Origin: a virus
DNA length: 21,385 nt
Direction: 5' to 3' (one strand)
IMG/VR virus record: IMGVR_UViG_3300048929_000756
Span: 1 to 21,385 of that record
Under the pieces are notes generated by a model that was not told the origin of the DNA, made no database searches, and saw only the letters and a list, made by a program, of their open reading frames with translations. Made by a program: the position numbers and the translations under genes. Position 1 is the first letter of the stretch, and the number at the start of each line of letters is the position of its first letter. This document shows positions 14,813 through 21,385 of the stretch, piece after piece.

Positions 14813-15388
14813 TCAACTCGTCGCCTCGGTTTGCTCCGGCGCCTCGCCGATCTCATGCACAGTGTGCGCTACGATCTTTATCGCACCTTCGGATTCCGCG
14901 ACGGCCTGCGCGATCAGCGCGAACTGGTCGTCGGTGAGATCGTAATAGGTCTCGCGCTCTTCCTCCTCGCGCTCTTCCCACCACACTTTCACGATGCCGA
15001 CCTTGGAGAGCAGCGCGTCCTTGATGAAGGAATAGAGGATCATGAAGCCGCCGTTCTGCTGCATGAAGACATGATTGACGTAATCGGTTTCCTGCGCCGC
15101 AGCCGCTTCATCCTCCGGGCCGACCGGTTCGAAACGGACGACTTCGTCCGATCCCGCAAACACGTCCATCAGATGCGGCATCAAGCCTTCGATGGTGTCG
15201 GCGACATCGGTCGAGACCGCGCGCGAGCGGCCGTCCTGCGCCGGCATGTCCTTCTGCATGTGACCGAAATAGTAATCCATCGCGTCAGCCCGTTCTTCCG
15301 CAAGCTCGGCTGCGGAAACAGCGGCAAGCGCGTCGGATTTCTCGGCAGACAGCATTGCCTTGAGGTCGGTAGTGGACATTTTCGGCAT
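14813..15388 (-). CDS. portal protein, N-terminal half (P22-type)
   Basis: This encodes 191 aa. 'RADAMDYYFGHMQKDMPAQD' (read as DAMDYYFGHMQKDMP), 'GRSRAVSTDVADTIEGLMPHL', 'DVFAGSDEVVRFEPVGPEDE' and 'DYVNHVFMQQNGGFMILYSFIKDALL' blocks are the N-terminal half of P22-type portals, ending soon after 'VKVWWEE'. The stop comes in the acidic variable linker (GEAPEQTEATS), after which an intact portal would continue into the block that starts the gene at 13087. GAGAAG (15401-15396) lies 7 nt before ATG 15388; ATG 15379 is a second option. No frameshift or internal stop. It must partner the other half to be functional. Confidence 0.85.
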   Translation of the reverse strand: MPKMSTTDLKAMLSAEKSDALAAVSAAELAEERADAMDYYFGHMQKDMPAQDGRSRAVSTDVADTIEGLMPHLMDVFAGSDEVVRFEPVGPEDEAAAAQETDYVNHVFMQQNGGFMILYSFIKDALLSKVGIVKVWWEEREEEERETYYDLTDDQFALIAQAVAESEGAIKIVAHTVHEIGEAPEQTEATS

Positions 15389-15422
15389 GAAGGATCTTCT
15401 CATCTGAAGGGATGATCGAACG

Positions 15423-15458
15423 AAAAAAGCCCGCGTGGCTTTTCGGCCTGCGGGCTTT
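15423..15458 (-). terminator. terminator-like hairpin, element copy 3
   Basis: Minus-strand stem AAAGCCCGC/GCGGGCTTT (15450-15458 with 15426-15434) is followed by TTTTTT. It is a well-formed intrinsic-terminator shape between the small membrane gene (stop 15561) and portal-N (start 15388). Confidence 0.75.
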
Positions 15459-15479
15459 CGGATTTTGGCAAGGATGGAC

Positions 15480-15508
15480 TTATGGCGGTGATTTGCCCGA
15501 CGTGTCAA
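15480..15508 (-). promoter_or_regulatory. promoter-like box, element copy 3
   Basis: Minus-strand TTGACA (15508-15503), 17-nt spacer CGTCGGGCAAATCACCG, CCATAA (15485-15480). It has the same geometry as copies 1 and 2 and leads into the hairpin at 15423-15458, then portal-N. Confidence 0.55.
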
Positions 15509-15560
15509 ATCGACATTGGAGAACGATCGGAACGGGATTGAACAACTTCAGATTGCCGCA

Positions 15561-15728
15561 CTAAGATAATAACCGGTGGACCGCAAGCCACGCCAGAAGA
15601 GCGAGGCCAAAAGTCGCCACGATCGTGCCGGCCTGCGCGACGCGCGGCGTCGGGACCAGATTGACGGAGAGGATACCGCAGGCCAAGGCAACGAGACCGG
15701 CGGCGGCGAAGGTGCGATCGAGGTCCAT
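15561..15728 (-). CDS. 55-aa two-helix membrane protein
   Basis: MDLDRTFAAAGLVALACGIL opens the first helix, VPTPRV forms the turn, and TIVATFGLALLAWLAVHRLL is the second helix. Start chosen at 15728 because AGGAG (15738-15734) lies 5 nt upstream; the longer frame from 15764 would overlap the divergent DUF2235 start. The gap to that start is 34 nt. Function unknown; holin-like, accessory or immunity roles are all possible for so small a membrane protein. Confidence 0.65.
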   Translation of the reverse strand: MDLDRTFAAAGLVALACGILSVNLVPTPRVAQAGTIVATFGLALLAWLAVHRLLS

Positions 15729-15762
15729 CGGATCTCCTGATGGGTTGAAGGCGGGGGAAAGC

Positions 15763-16944
15763 ATGGCGGACGTATCAGTGGCAGCGTCGAAGAAGCGCCT
15801 GGCGCTCTATCTCGACGGCACCTGGAATCAGGTCAGCGACAACACCAATGTCTGGCGTTTCCGCGCGCTGTTCTCGCCCTCAAGCGCCGACGGCTGCGAG
15901 CAGCGCGCCTATTATTCGACCGGGCTTGGCACCAAGTTCGGCGAGAAGATCAGCGGCGGGCTGTTCGGCGCCGGCATCGATACGGCGATCACCAGCGCCT
16001 ATGAATGGTTGATCGACAATTACGCGCCGGGCGACGAGATCTTCATCTTCGGGTTCAGCCGCGGCGCCTATACCGCACGAAGCCTCTCCGGCTTCATCTC
16101 GAAATGCGGGCTCTTGCAAAGCGGCGCGCCGCTCGGCGTCAATCAGCTGTTCACGCGTTACCGGCAGGCAGGCCTGCGGACCATCCGCGAATTGATGGCG
16201 GCGCAAGCGGACGGGCAGACCGCCGATTTCAGCTTCGAGGAAAAATGGATGCTGGAATACGCGCTGGCCGTGCCGGTCAAATTCATCGGCGTGTTCGACA
16301 CCGTGGGCGAGCTCGGCGTGCCCTTCCCCTGGTGGCGGGAGTTGTTCGGGTCGGCCTATCAATTCCTCAACACCGGCCTGCGCCAGAACAACGAGTTCGC
16401 CTTTCACGCGATGGCGATCGACGAGCATCGCAAGGCGTTCGCGCCGACGCTGTGGAGCAACCAGGGCGCGACGAACGCCGCCCATCGGCCGATCGAGCGC
16501 ACCGAACAGCGATGGTTCATCGGCGCGCACGCCAATGTCGGCGGCGGATATTTCAACGACGCCCTGCCCCAGCTTCCGTTCAAGTGGCTGGAGCGCAAGG
16601 CGGCCAGCCTCGGGCTGTCGTTTCGCGGCGACTTCGACGTCGATCCCGCCGCAAGTACGGCTGCGGTCGCTGATTCCTACACGACGTTCATGTACGGGTT
16701 CTATCGGCTCTACACGCTCAATCGCCCTTATTATCGGCCGATCGGCGTTCTTCCCAAAAGCGAAGGCGACGGCGTCATCAATATCAACGAGACGATCGAT
16801 GCGTCGGTGTTCGAGCGCTGGCGCAGCGACCGCAGCTACCGGCCGCCGGGACTGCAAAACTGGGCAACGGCAAGATCCGTCGACCCCGCAAAGATCATCG
16901 CCTCCGTGCGCGCCGATGATCCGGCCGTGGTGGTCGCGGATTAG
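15763..16944 (+). CDS. DUF2235 alpha/beta-hydrolase-like protein
   Basis: This 393-aa protein has the DUF2235 layout: 'LALYLDGTWNQVSDNTNV' at the start, the nucleophile elbow GFSRGAYTARSLSGF (Ser99), 'FIGVFDTVGELGVP' with the acid residue, 'EHRKAFAPTLW' and 'RWFIGAHANVGGGYF' with the His. All triad-like residues are present. Relatives include Tle1-type phospholipase effectors and many proteins of unknown substrate. GGGGGA lies ~5 nt before ATG 15763; the frame opens further upstream but without such a site. It is the only large plus-strand gene here, against the phage operon, which marks it as cargo. No signal peptide or membrane segment seen. Confidence 0.88.
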   Translation: MADVSVAASKKRLALYLDGTWNQVSDNTNVWRFRALFSPSSADGCEQRAYYSTGLGTKFGEKISGGLFGAGIDTAITSAYEWLIDNYAPGDEIFIFGFSRGAYTARSLSGFISKCGLLQSGAPLGVNQLFTRYRQAGLRTIRELMAAQADGQTADFSFEEKWMLEYALAVPVKFIGVFDTVGELGVPFPWWRELFGSAYQFLNTGLRQNNEFAFHAMAIDEHRKAFAPTLWSNQGATNAAHRPIERTEQRWFIGAHANVGGGYFNDALPQLPFKWLERKAASLGLSFRGDFDVDPAASTAAVADSYTTFMYGFYRLYTLNRPYYRPIGVLPKSEGDGVININETIDASVFERWRSDRSYRPPGLQNWATARSVDPAKIIASVRADDPAVVVAD

Positions 16945-16948
16945 CTTG

Positions 16949-16971
16949 CGAAGGCGAGAACGGCGCCTTCG
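16949..16971. terminator. hairpin between convergent genes
   Basis: CGAAGGC (16949-16955) pairs with GCCTTCG (16965-16971) in the 33-nt gap between the DUF2235 stop and the end of the minus-strand membrane gene. The position suits a two-way terminator, but no T tract follows on either side. Confidence 0.4.
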
Positions 16972-16977
16972 GAGCAC

Positions 16978-17778
16978 TTAAGGAGAATGATTTCCCTTTT
17001 GCGGCCTGGTCGTGCCCGGCGGCGCGTTGCCGACGATGGCGCGCAATTCGACCAGCGCCCGCTCGAGCGCCTCGGCGCCCTTGTCGCTGGCTTTGATTTC
17101 GGGGCTGGGGTCGAACAGGATGTTGGCGATGTTCTTGGCGTCGATGAACAGATAGTCCCAATAAGCTCTCGTGTCCTGGTCAGCCCCGAACAACTTTTGC
17201 AGGTTCGTCGGCATCGGATCGTCGCCTTCCATTTTCATGAAAAAGCGCGAGCAATTCCTCAGGACGACGTAAGTCAGGCTTCCGTCGAGCGTCATGTAGA
17301 ATTCGGAGAGCGCGCCCTTGTACATCAGCACGCGGTCGTTCTCGACGGTGGTGGTCATGACAAAGGCGGTGACGATGCCATCGCGCATCGACTGATTGAC
17401 GGCCGTGATCCACTTGTGCCGGGACAGGCTGCGGAAATGCGAAGCCACGTAACCGCAAGCAAAGCCGAAAATGGCGATCACCACGGTATAGATGCCGCTG
17501 TTGACGACGATCGTGACGCCGGGTTTCAGCGTGGTCCATTTGTCGTAGGTCGAAAGCGGCCGCAGGAAATCGGCGAGGTCAAATCCGAAAAAGACCAGAA
17601 CGCCGTAGGCCAGGAGATGCAAAATCAGCGCGACGAGGATCGCCAGCCCGACCTCGCCGATCGCATTGCTGCGGATGACCTCGCGCGAAAATCTTTCGGT
17701 AAAGTACAGGCCGACGAAAAAGAAGACGCCTGGAAACAGCAGCGCTGTGATCAGTACGGTGGTCCACGCGATTGACAT
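16978..17778 (-). CDS. three-helix membrane protein (DUF6338-like?)
   Basis: This encodes 266 aa. Membrane segments lie near residues 6-25, 43-65 and 88-112, followed by a ~150-residue soluble domain ('NQSMRDGIVTAFVMTTTVEN', 'VLMYKGALSEFYMTLDGSLTYVVL', 'YLFIDAKNIANILFD') likely in the cytoplasm. The 'LLFPGVFFF' opening and overall build recall DUF6338 membrane proteins, a tentative call made from memory. It is convergent with the DUF2235 gene, and 22 nt after the 59-aa gene, without an obvious ribosome site, so it may be coupled to that gene. Cargo (moron) status is inferred. Confidence 0.7.
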   Translation of the reverse strand: MSIAWTTVLITALLFPGVFFFVGLYFTERFSREVIRSNAIGEVGLAILVALILHLLAYGVLVFFGFDLADFLRPLSTYDKWTTLKPGVTIVVNSGIYTVVIAIFGFACGYVASHFRSLSRHKWITAVNQSMRDGIVTAFVMTTTVENDRVLMYKGALSEFYMTLDGSLTYVVLRNCSRFFMKMEGDDPMPTNLQKLFGADQDTRAYWDYLFIDAKNIANILFDPSPEIKASDKGAEALERALVELRAIVGNAPPGTTRPQKGNHSP

Positions 17779-17800
17779 GAACCGTTACCGCCGCCTGTCG

Positions 17801-17980
17801 TCAGGCGGCCTTCATGCGCGCCTTGCGCTGGCTGACGATGAAGTCGACGACCCGTTCCAACTCAGCGGCTTTGCCGTCCTCGGAGCTTTCGCGAATGGCC
17901 AGCTGGACGAGATCGATATCGCCATCGGCGAGCGCCAGAAGCTTACCGACGAGCTCGGAATTCTGCATGGTCACCAGCAT
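17801..17980 (-). CDS. 59-aa helical protein upstream of membrane gene
   Basis: MLVTMQNSELVGKLLALADG opens the protein, then DIDLVQLAIRESSEDGKAAE and a basic tail (SQRKARMKAA). It is wholly helical in appearance. GGAG (17991-17988) lies 7 nt before ATG 17980; ATG 17968 is an alternative. It forms a probable two-gene unit with the membrane protein. No family recognised; partner or regulator is only a guess. Confidence 0.6.
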   Translation of the reverse strand: MLVTMQNSELVGKLLALADGDIDLVQLAIRESSEDGKAAELERVVDFIVSQRKARMKAA

Positions 17981-18228
17981 GGTCCAACTCCATCGCCCGC
18001 TTCGCGTCTCTCAAAACCCGGACCGGCGGCGATTTGTTTCGACAACAACGATGCCATCCAGCCGGAAGCTTCGCAAGCCTGCGAAGTGACGCGCCGATCT
18101 TCGGCGGCCCGCCTTTAGATAGGATTAAATTGCGGCGATTCCGCCCCCTGCGTCAAATATGACGGGAGGAAAATAGACCAGATACGTCAATATCTTGGCG
18201 TTTTTACCGGGCCTTCGTCCAACGGTCG
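17981..18228. other. noncoding gap with one hairpin
   Basis: No convincing gene. A perfect hairpin CTTCGCA-AGCC-TGCGAAG lies at 18069-18086, with no T tract. AT-richer DNA near 18120-18200 has two TTGACG-like boxes on the minus strand but no well-placed -10 partner, so I make no promoter call. Confidence 0.4.
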
Positions 18229-18796
18229 CTAAAGATCAAGTGCGGCCTTCCAGCGCCGGACGAGCTCATTATCTTCATCCTCGGCAGGCGACGGATCGGG
18301 GGTCTCGAAGATCGAAGGCCGCACCGGATAATCCCGAATCGGCTTGCCCGAGAAGATGCCGAGCAACGGCGGCGGGGCTGACGCGCCGGTCGGTGCGGGT
18401 GACGATAGGTTGGCAAGCCGACGAATCGGCGGGACGTCATCATTCGTCGTCGCCGGCGTCGCGCCACTCGAAATCTCCGATCGTTGGCCGCTATCCGGCC
18501 CCCAACGGAACGGAGGGAAAATATTGCGAAGGCGGCACGGGCCCGCCATGTGCGGCGTCAGGCGTGTGACTGTCTGAGAATTGCGGGTCGTCGCCATAGA
18601 TCTTGTGCCAGTATTCGGGATCGGCCTGATAGGCTGCCATCGCTTTTTGAAAATCTCCGAGATGAAGATCTCCGTTGATGCGTTGTGCGAAGGCTTCGTC
18701 GTTGTTTATAGTATCCGCTCCAAGGTGGTAATATCCGAGTTGCCTTCCGGTCAGGCCAGCAGCGAGTCTGAGAACAGATTGAGGTAACCACCACAT
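18229..18796 (-). pseudogene. frame-shifted gene with M23-type C-terminal tail
   Basis: Two overlapping frames make one gene. Frame A (18796 to a TAG at 18493) has AGGAG 6 nt before its ATG and encodes 101 aa: MWWLPQSVLRLAAGL, then 'FQKAMAAYQADPEYWHKIYG' and a Pro-rich end. Frame B (open to 18229) carries the tail SGKPIRDYPVRPSIF ... EDNELVRRW, nearly identical to the end of the M23 protein. Joining them needs a +1 shift; CCC followed by T at 18517-18514 is a suitable +1 slip site, and the join would yield 188 aa. It may be programmed frameshifting, a genuine mutation, or a sequencing error. The N-terminal part is not recognised. Confidence 0.6.
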
Positions 18797-18858
18797 ATAA
18801 TGCTCCTACGGGGTGAGATTATGGAGCCGGGCTGCGTCGTTACGGAAGGAACGCGAGC

Positions 18859-19026
18859 ATGACTTCGATATTTGTAAAATTTTCCATCGTGCTTGTTGGC
18901 CTAGCTCTCGTCAGCGCCTGGGTCTTTCCCCCGGCGCGCATCCGGCACGACGTGATCTATATTGGAATAGCAGTCCTGGCGGCGGTGCTCTTTGCAGCCA
19001 TCGATCATTTTCAACTGATGCCGTGA
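18859..19026 (+). CDS. 55-aa two-helix membrane protein (plus strand)
   Basis: MTSIFVKFSIVLVGLALVSA begins the first helix, FPPARIRHDV is the turn and IYIGIAVLAAVLFAAIDHF the second. AAGGA (18846-18850) lies 8 nt before the ATG. It points against the terminase operon and divergent to the tail-sharing gene (62 nt between starts). Same length and architecture as the protein at 15561-15728. Role unknown; holin-like or accessory membrane protein are options. Confidence 0.6.
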   Translation: MTSIFVKFSIVLVGLALVSAWVFPPARIRHDVIYIGIAVLAAVLFAAIDHFQLMP

Positions 19027-19078
19027 TTGCGCGACGCCGTGTCGGTGCGCCGTCAAAGGCCAGCAGCAAGATACTGGC

Positions 19079-20365
19079 TCATACCCACCCCTGCTCCTTG
19101 TACTGGATCACCCGGTTAAAGCTTGAGGTCCGGCCGGGCTGCTCGTAACACACCGCCATCAGGCCGAGCGCGTCGGCGGCATGTGACGACCAGTCGTGCT
19201 CGGGGCCGAGCCCGACCTGGCGGGTATCATCGCGCTTCTCGTGGTAGAAACCGAGCGCCTCGCGGCCACTTTCCGTGGTCGCTTCGTTGAACCAGAGTTG
19301 CGGCGACAGCCGGCGCAACGCCTCGATCCGCATCATCGCCGCGCCCCTGCCTTGGTTCTTCACCGGCGGCTCGACCGCAAAGCCGGCGTCACGCCAGTGT
19401 TCGGCATAGGTCTTGCCGGTGACCGCACTCGCATTCATCCCGTCATGCGGCAGGTAGTTGATTGTCTTGTCGTAGCCGCGCTCGCGCATCCAGTTGACGT
19501 GAAAGGCGAGCACCTGGCCCGAGGATTCGTAATAATCGAGCACGCGAATTTCCTGCCCGGCCCACTGCACGATCCAGATCGTATAGGCATCGGCCTGAGC
19601 GCCCGCGCCACCAATGTCGTGAAAAGCACGCAGCGGCAGTAGCGGATCGGCGGCGACCCTGCCGATGCGTCCCTGCGCTCGCGCCTGGGCCAGCAGCGGT
19701 GCAAAGTAAGCGCCTTCGAACGCTCTCACATAGTCCCCTTCCCAGATGTGGGCATAGCGATCGGGATAGAGCGCGAGATCGGTCCTGCGCTCGTCGTCCA
19801 GCACAGCCGGGAACCAGGGATTGTCGCGCCAGTTGGCGTGAACGAGGATCGTCCCTTCCGGCCTTCTGGCGCGAAAGAAGTCGTCGATCGCATCGCTCTT
19901 GCGCCTGGGATTCCACGATGCCCACAGCTCCGAGCCCGGCGCGCGAATGGTCGGGCGCAACAGCGCCAGCGAGCGAGCGCTCAGGGTTTGCGCCTCGTCG
20001 ACCCACGCGATGCGAAACCCTTCCAGAGATTTGATGGCCTCGGCGGTGTGATCGGCCATTCCCCGGAAGATGACAACGCCGTCGCCGGGCGTCGCGATGC
20101 GGTCGCTGTAGATCTTGAAACGATGCGCGAGGCCGAGCTTGTCGATCTTGCTTTCGATCAGCCGCTTGGAAGATTGCGCCAGCGTCTTCTGCGACTCGCG
20201 AATACAGACGGCCGATGTGCCGCGCTCGGCTTCGCAGAGTTCGACCAGCATCTCACCGAAGAAGTGCGACTTTCCCGAACCTCTCCCTCCGAACGCAGCC
20301 TTGTAGCGCGACGGCGCCAGCAGCGGTTCAAAGATTTTTGCGGTCGGGATTTTCAGTGTCGACAT
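19079..20365 (-). CDS. terminase large subunit (PBSX/XtmB type)
   Basis: This encodes 428 aa. Walker A GGRGSGKS is at residues 26-33 and Walker B 'IAWVDEAQTL' at 119-128, with the 'KSLEGFRIAWVDEA' arrangement of PBSX-type terminases. The nuclease half contains 'AFHDIGGAGAQADAYTIWI' with acidic residues and the late 'DWSSHAADALGLM' Asp. It would power DNA translocation through the portal and cut concatemers. Length is normal for the family. It follows the M23 gene by 27 nt. No small terminase is recognisable in the window; it may lie to the right. Confidence 0.93.
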   Translation of the reverse strand: MSTLKIPTAKIFEPLLAPSRYKAAFGGRGSGKSHFFGEMLVELCEAERGTSAVCIRESQKTLAQSSKRLIESKIDKLGLAHRFKIYSDRIATPGDGVVIFRGMADHTAEAIKSLEGFRIAWVDEAQTLSARSLALLRPTIRAPGSELWASWNPRRKSDAIDDFFRARRPEGTILVHANWRDNPWFPAVLDDERRTDLALYPDRYAHIWEGDYVRAFEGAYFAPLLAQARAQGRIGRVAADPLLPLRAFHDIGGAGAQADAYTIWIVQWAGQEIRVLDYYESSGQVLAFHVNWMRERGYDKTINYLPHDGMNASAVTGKTYAEHWRDAGFAVEPPVKNQGRGAAMMRIEALRRLSPQLWFNEATTESGREALGFYHEKRDDTRQVGLGPEHDWSSHAADALGLMAVCYEQPGRTSSFNRVIQYKEQGWV

Positions 20366-20392
20366 GTTCGGGCCATGGGATGGCGCATCTGC

Positions 20393-21385
20393 TCACGCAT
20401 CCACCCACCGCATCCAGCGCTGGAACAGCTCATTGTCGTCGGGCGAGGGTCGATCATCGGCCGTTGCGAAGATCGACGGCCGCACAGGATAGTCCCGCAT
20501 CGGTTTGCCACTGACGATGCCGAGCAAGGGCGGCGCCGCTTCAGGTGCTGGCGTCGGCGCGTCGCCGGCTGCGGGTGAGAGATCTGCGCGGCGCGAGAGA
20601 ACGCGAACCGGCGGATCGTCCGCCTCTGATCGTTTGCCTGGATCTGGCAGCTGTGGAGCCGGAGCACTGATGTTGCCGAGCGCCCCGGGAGCCGTCAGGT
20701 CCCAGCCATTAAATCGATCGGCAAAACTGGCGGGATCGTCGGAAGCAGTCGACCCATTGGGAAGCGGCGCAGAACCCCACTTTCCGAAGCGATCAGCGAA
20801 TGGATTTGGATCGGATACTGATTTACCGAAAGGACTGAAGAAGGGCTGAGCCGGCGTGTCAGGCGAAGAAATGCCGGAAGCCGAAGTGGCAGTGCCACCG
20901 GACATGATTTCTGCGGCGCGCTGTGATTGATCGAGATCGGCCGGCGGAGGCAGAACGTAATTCTGATATGTCGCGGGATCATAAGTATTGGTTTGATCCG
21001 GATGGAGTCCGATTGGACCGCCATCCCTCGGATGTGCAGCGTCGTATACTTTCCCGGCTTCTTTCGTGATTACGGAGTAATGCAGATGGGGACCAGTGGA
21101 CTCGCCGGTATTTCCGACCCGACCGATCATGTCGCCTTTCCAAAGGCGCTGGCCGGGCGTGACCTGATCGTCGCCTCGCATATGCGCGTAAAGACTATGG
21201 TCGCCCGTATCGTTCTTGACGATGACAGTGTTTCCATATCCGCCCTCGTTTTTGCCGGAATACACGACAACACCGGACGCAGCACTCGGGATGGGAGTCC
21301 CTTCGGGCGCGCTAAAATCCAACCCGGGATGAAGCTCGGGCTGATTGGTCTTTGGGTGAATACGCCAGCCGTAGCGCGAGCTCAT
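20393..21385 (-). CDS. M23 metallopeptidase with disordered tail (5' end cut)
   Basis: This encodes at least 330 aa and runs off the right edge; M23 domains usually have residues before SSRYGWRIHP, so the ATG at the edge may be internal. Zinc-site motifs are intact: H19-x3-D23 (LHPGLD), H68 (YAHM) and H100-x-H102 (HLHYSV). After ~130 residues comes a long Pro/Ser/Asp-rich part with a duplicated FADRF motif (NPFADRFGKW, ASFADRFNGW) and then a tail shared with the gene at 18229-18796 (SGKPMRDYPVRPSIF ... DDNELFQRW). It would cleave peptidoglycan cross-links; use during entry (virion lysin) or lysis is not settled. Confidence 0.88.
   Translation of the reverse strand: MSSRYGWRIHPKTNQPELHPGLDFSAPEGTPIPSAASGVVVYSGKNEGGYGNTVIVKNDTGDHSLYAHMRGDDQVTPGQRLWKGDMIGRVGNTGESTGPHLHYSVITKEAGKVYDAAHPRDGGPIGLHPDQTNTYDPATYQNYVLPPPADLDQSQRAAEIMSGGTATSASGISSPDTPAQPFFSPFGKSVSDPNPFADRFGKWGSAPLPNGSTASDDPASFADRFNGWDLTAPGALGNISAPAPQLPDPGKRSEADDPPVRVLSRRADLSPAAGDAPTPAPEAAPPLLGIVSGKPMRDYPVRPSIFATADDRPSPDDNELFQRWMRWVDA

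Noticed and set aside
15880-16977. 365-aa minus-strand open frame opposite DUF2235
   Set aside because: It is the antisense shadow of a high-GC gene with recognised motifs; composition is Arg/Ala-rich without domains.
18796-18801. Plus-strand TATAAT as a promoter of the 55-aa gene
   Set aside because: It overlaps the start codon of the divergent gene and no acceptable -35 lies 16-18 nt upstream; left uncalled.
19748-20578. 276-aa plus-strand open frame
   Set aside because: Antisense to terminase and the M23 gene; no recognisable content.
1-21385. Gene transfer agent cluster
   Set aside because: GTAs of alphaproteobacteria encode a siphovirus-type tail; here portal, adaptor and nozzle are podovirus-type and cargo genes are inserted.
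1-21385. CRISPR array, tRNA or rRNA genes, attachment sites
   Set aside because: No regularly spaced long repeats of array form, no cloverleaf or rRNA sequence noticed, and no integrase or duplicated core site in the window.

Overview
The window is a high-GC stretch of a prophage (or phage) with a short-tailed, podovirus-like particle, most likely from a Bradyrhizobium-type alphaproteobacterium. The host call is an inference. It rests on GC content, codon use, and a short palindromic repeat (GAGCATGATC ... GATGATGCTC) of a kind common in rhizobial intergenic DNA. Almost everything is read on the minus strand, so biological order runs from position 21385 down to 1.

Packaging end (about 19.1-21.4 kb): an M23 metallopeptidase cut by the window edge, then the large terminase. 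Accessory block 1 (15.5-19.0 kb): a 55-aa two-helix membrane protein (plus strand), a frameshifted gene that shares its C-terminal tail with the M23 protein, a 59-aa protein, a three-helix membrane protein, a plus-strand DUF2235 hydrolase and a second small two-helix protein. Portal region (11.4-15.4 kb): the P22-type portal is encoded as two open halves of 191 and 552 aa, separated by a 1.7 kb insert with two unrelated genes. Accessory block 2 (7.3-11.4 kb): a Pro/Gln-rich protein, a small 'PWAEE' protein, a decayed second copy of the portal 3' end joined to a second PWAEE gene, phased ATTAGGACAC repeats, a helical protein, a membrane protein and a Gly-rich protein. Head-tail module (1-7.3 kb): DUF5309/SU10-type major capsid, small beta-rich proteins, SU10-type adaptor, tail-fibre-like protein, a beta-repeat protein, the tail nozzle, and two small proteins. 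Many of these genes overlap by 1-4 nt (ATGA, GTGA, TGATG, TAATG), which suggests translational coupling.

The capsid, portal, adaptor and nozzle would form head and short tail, the terminase would package DNA, and the M23 protein may open peptidoglycan during entry or lysis. Small terminase, integrase, scaffold, holin and repressor were not recognised here.

The most unusual signals are: (1) the portal split in its linker; (2) three dispersed copies of one promoter-like plus terminator-like element with identical 17-nt spacing; (3) a nearly identical C-terminal tail on two otherwise unrelated proteins, which could be a virion-cargo tag; (4) a partial duplication, with a 65-bp identical core, that appears to have made a new chimeric gene start; (5) a 22-bp-phased repeat array.
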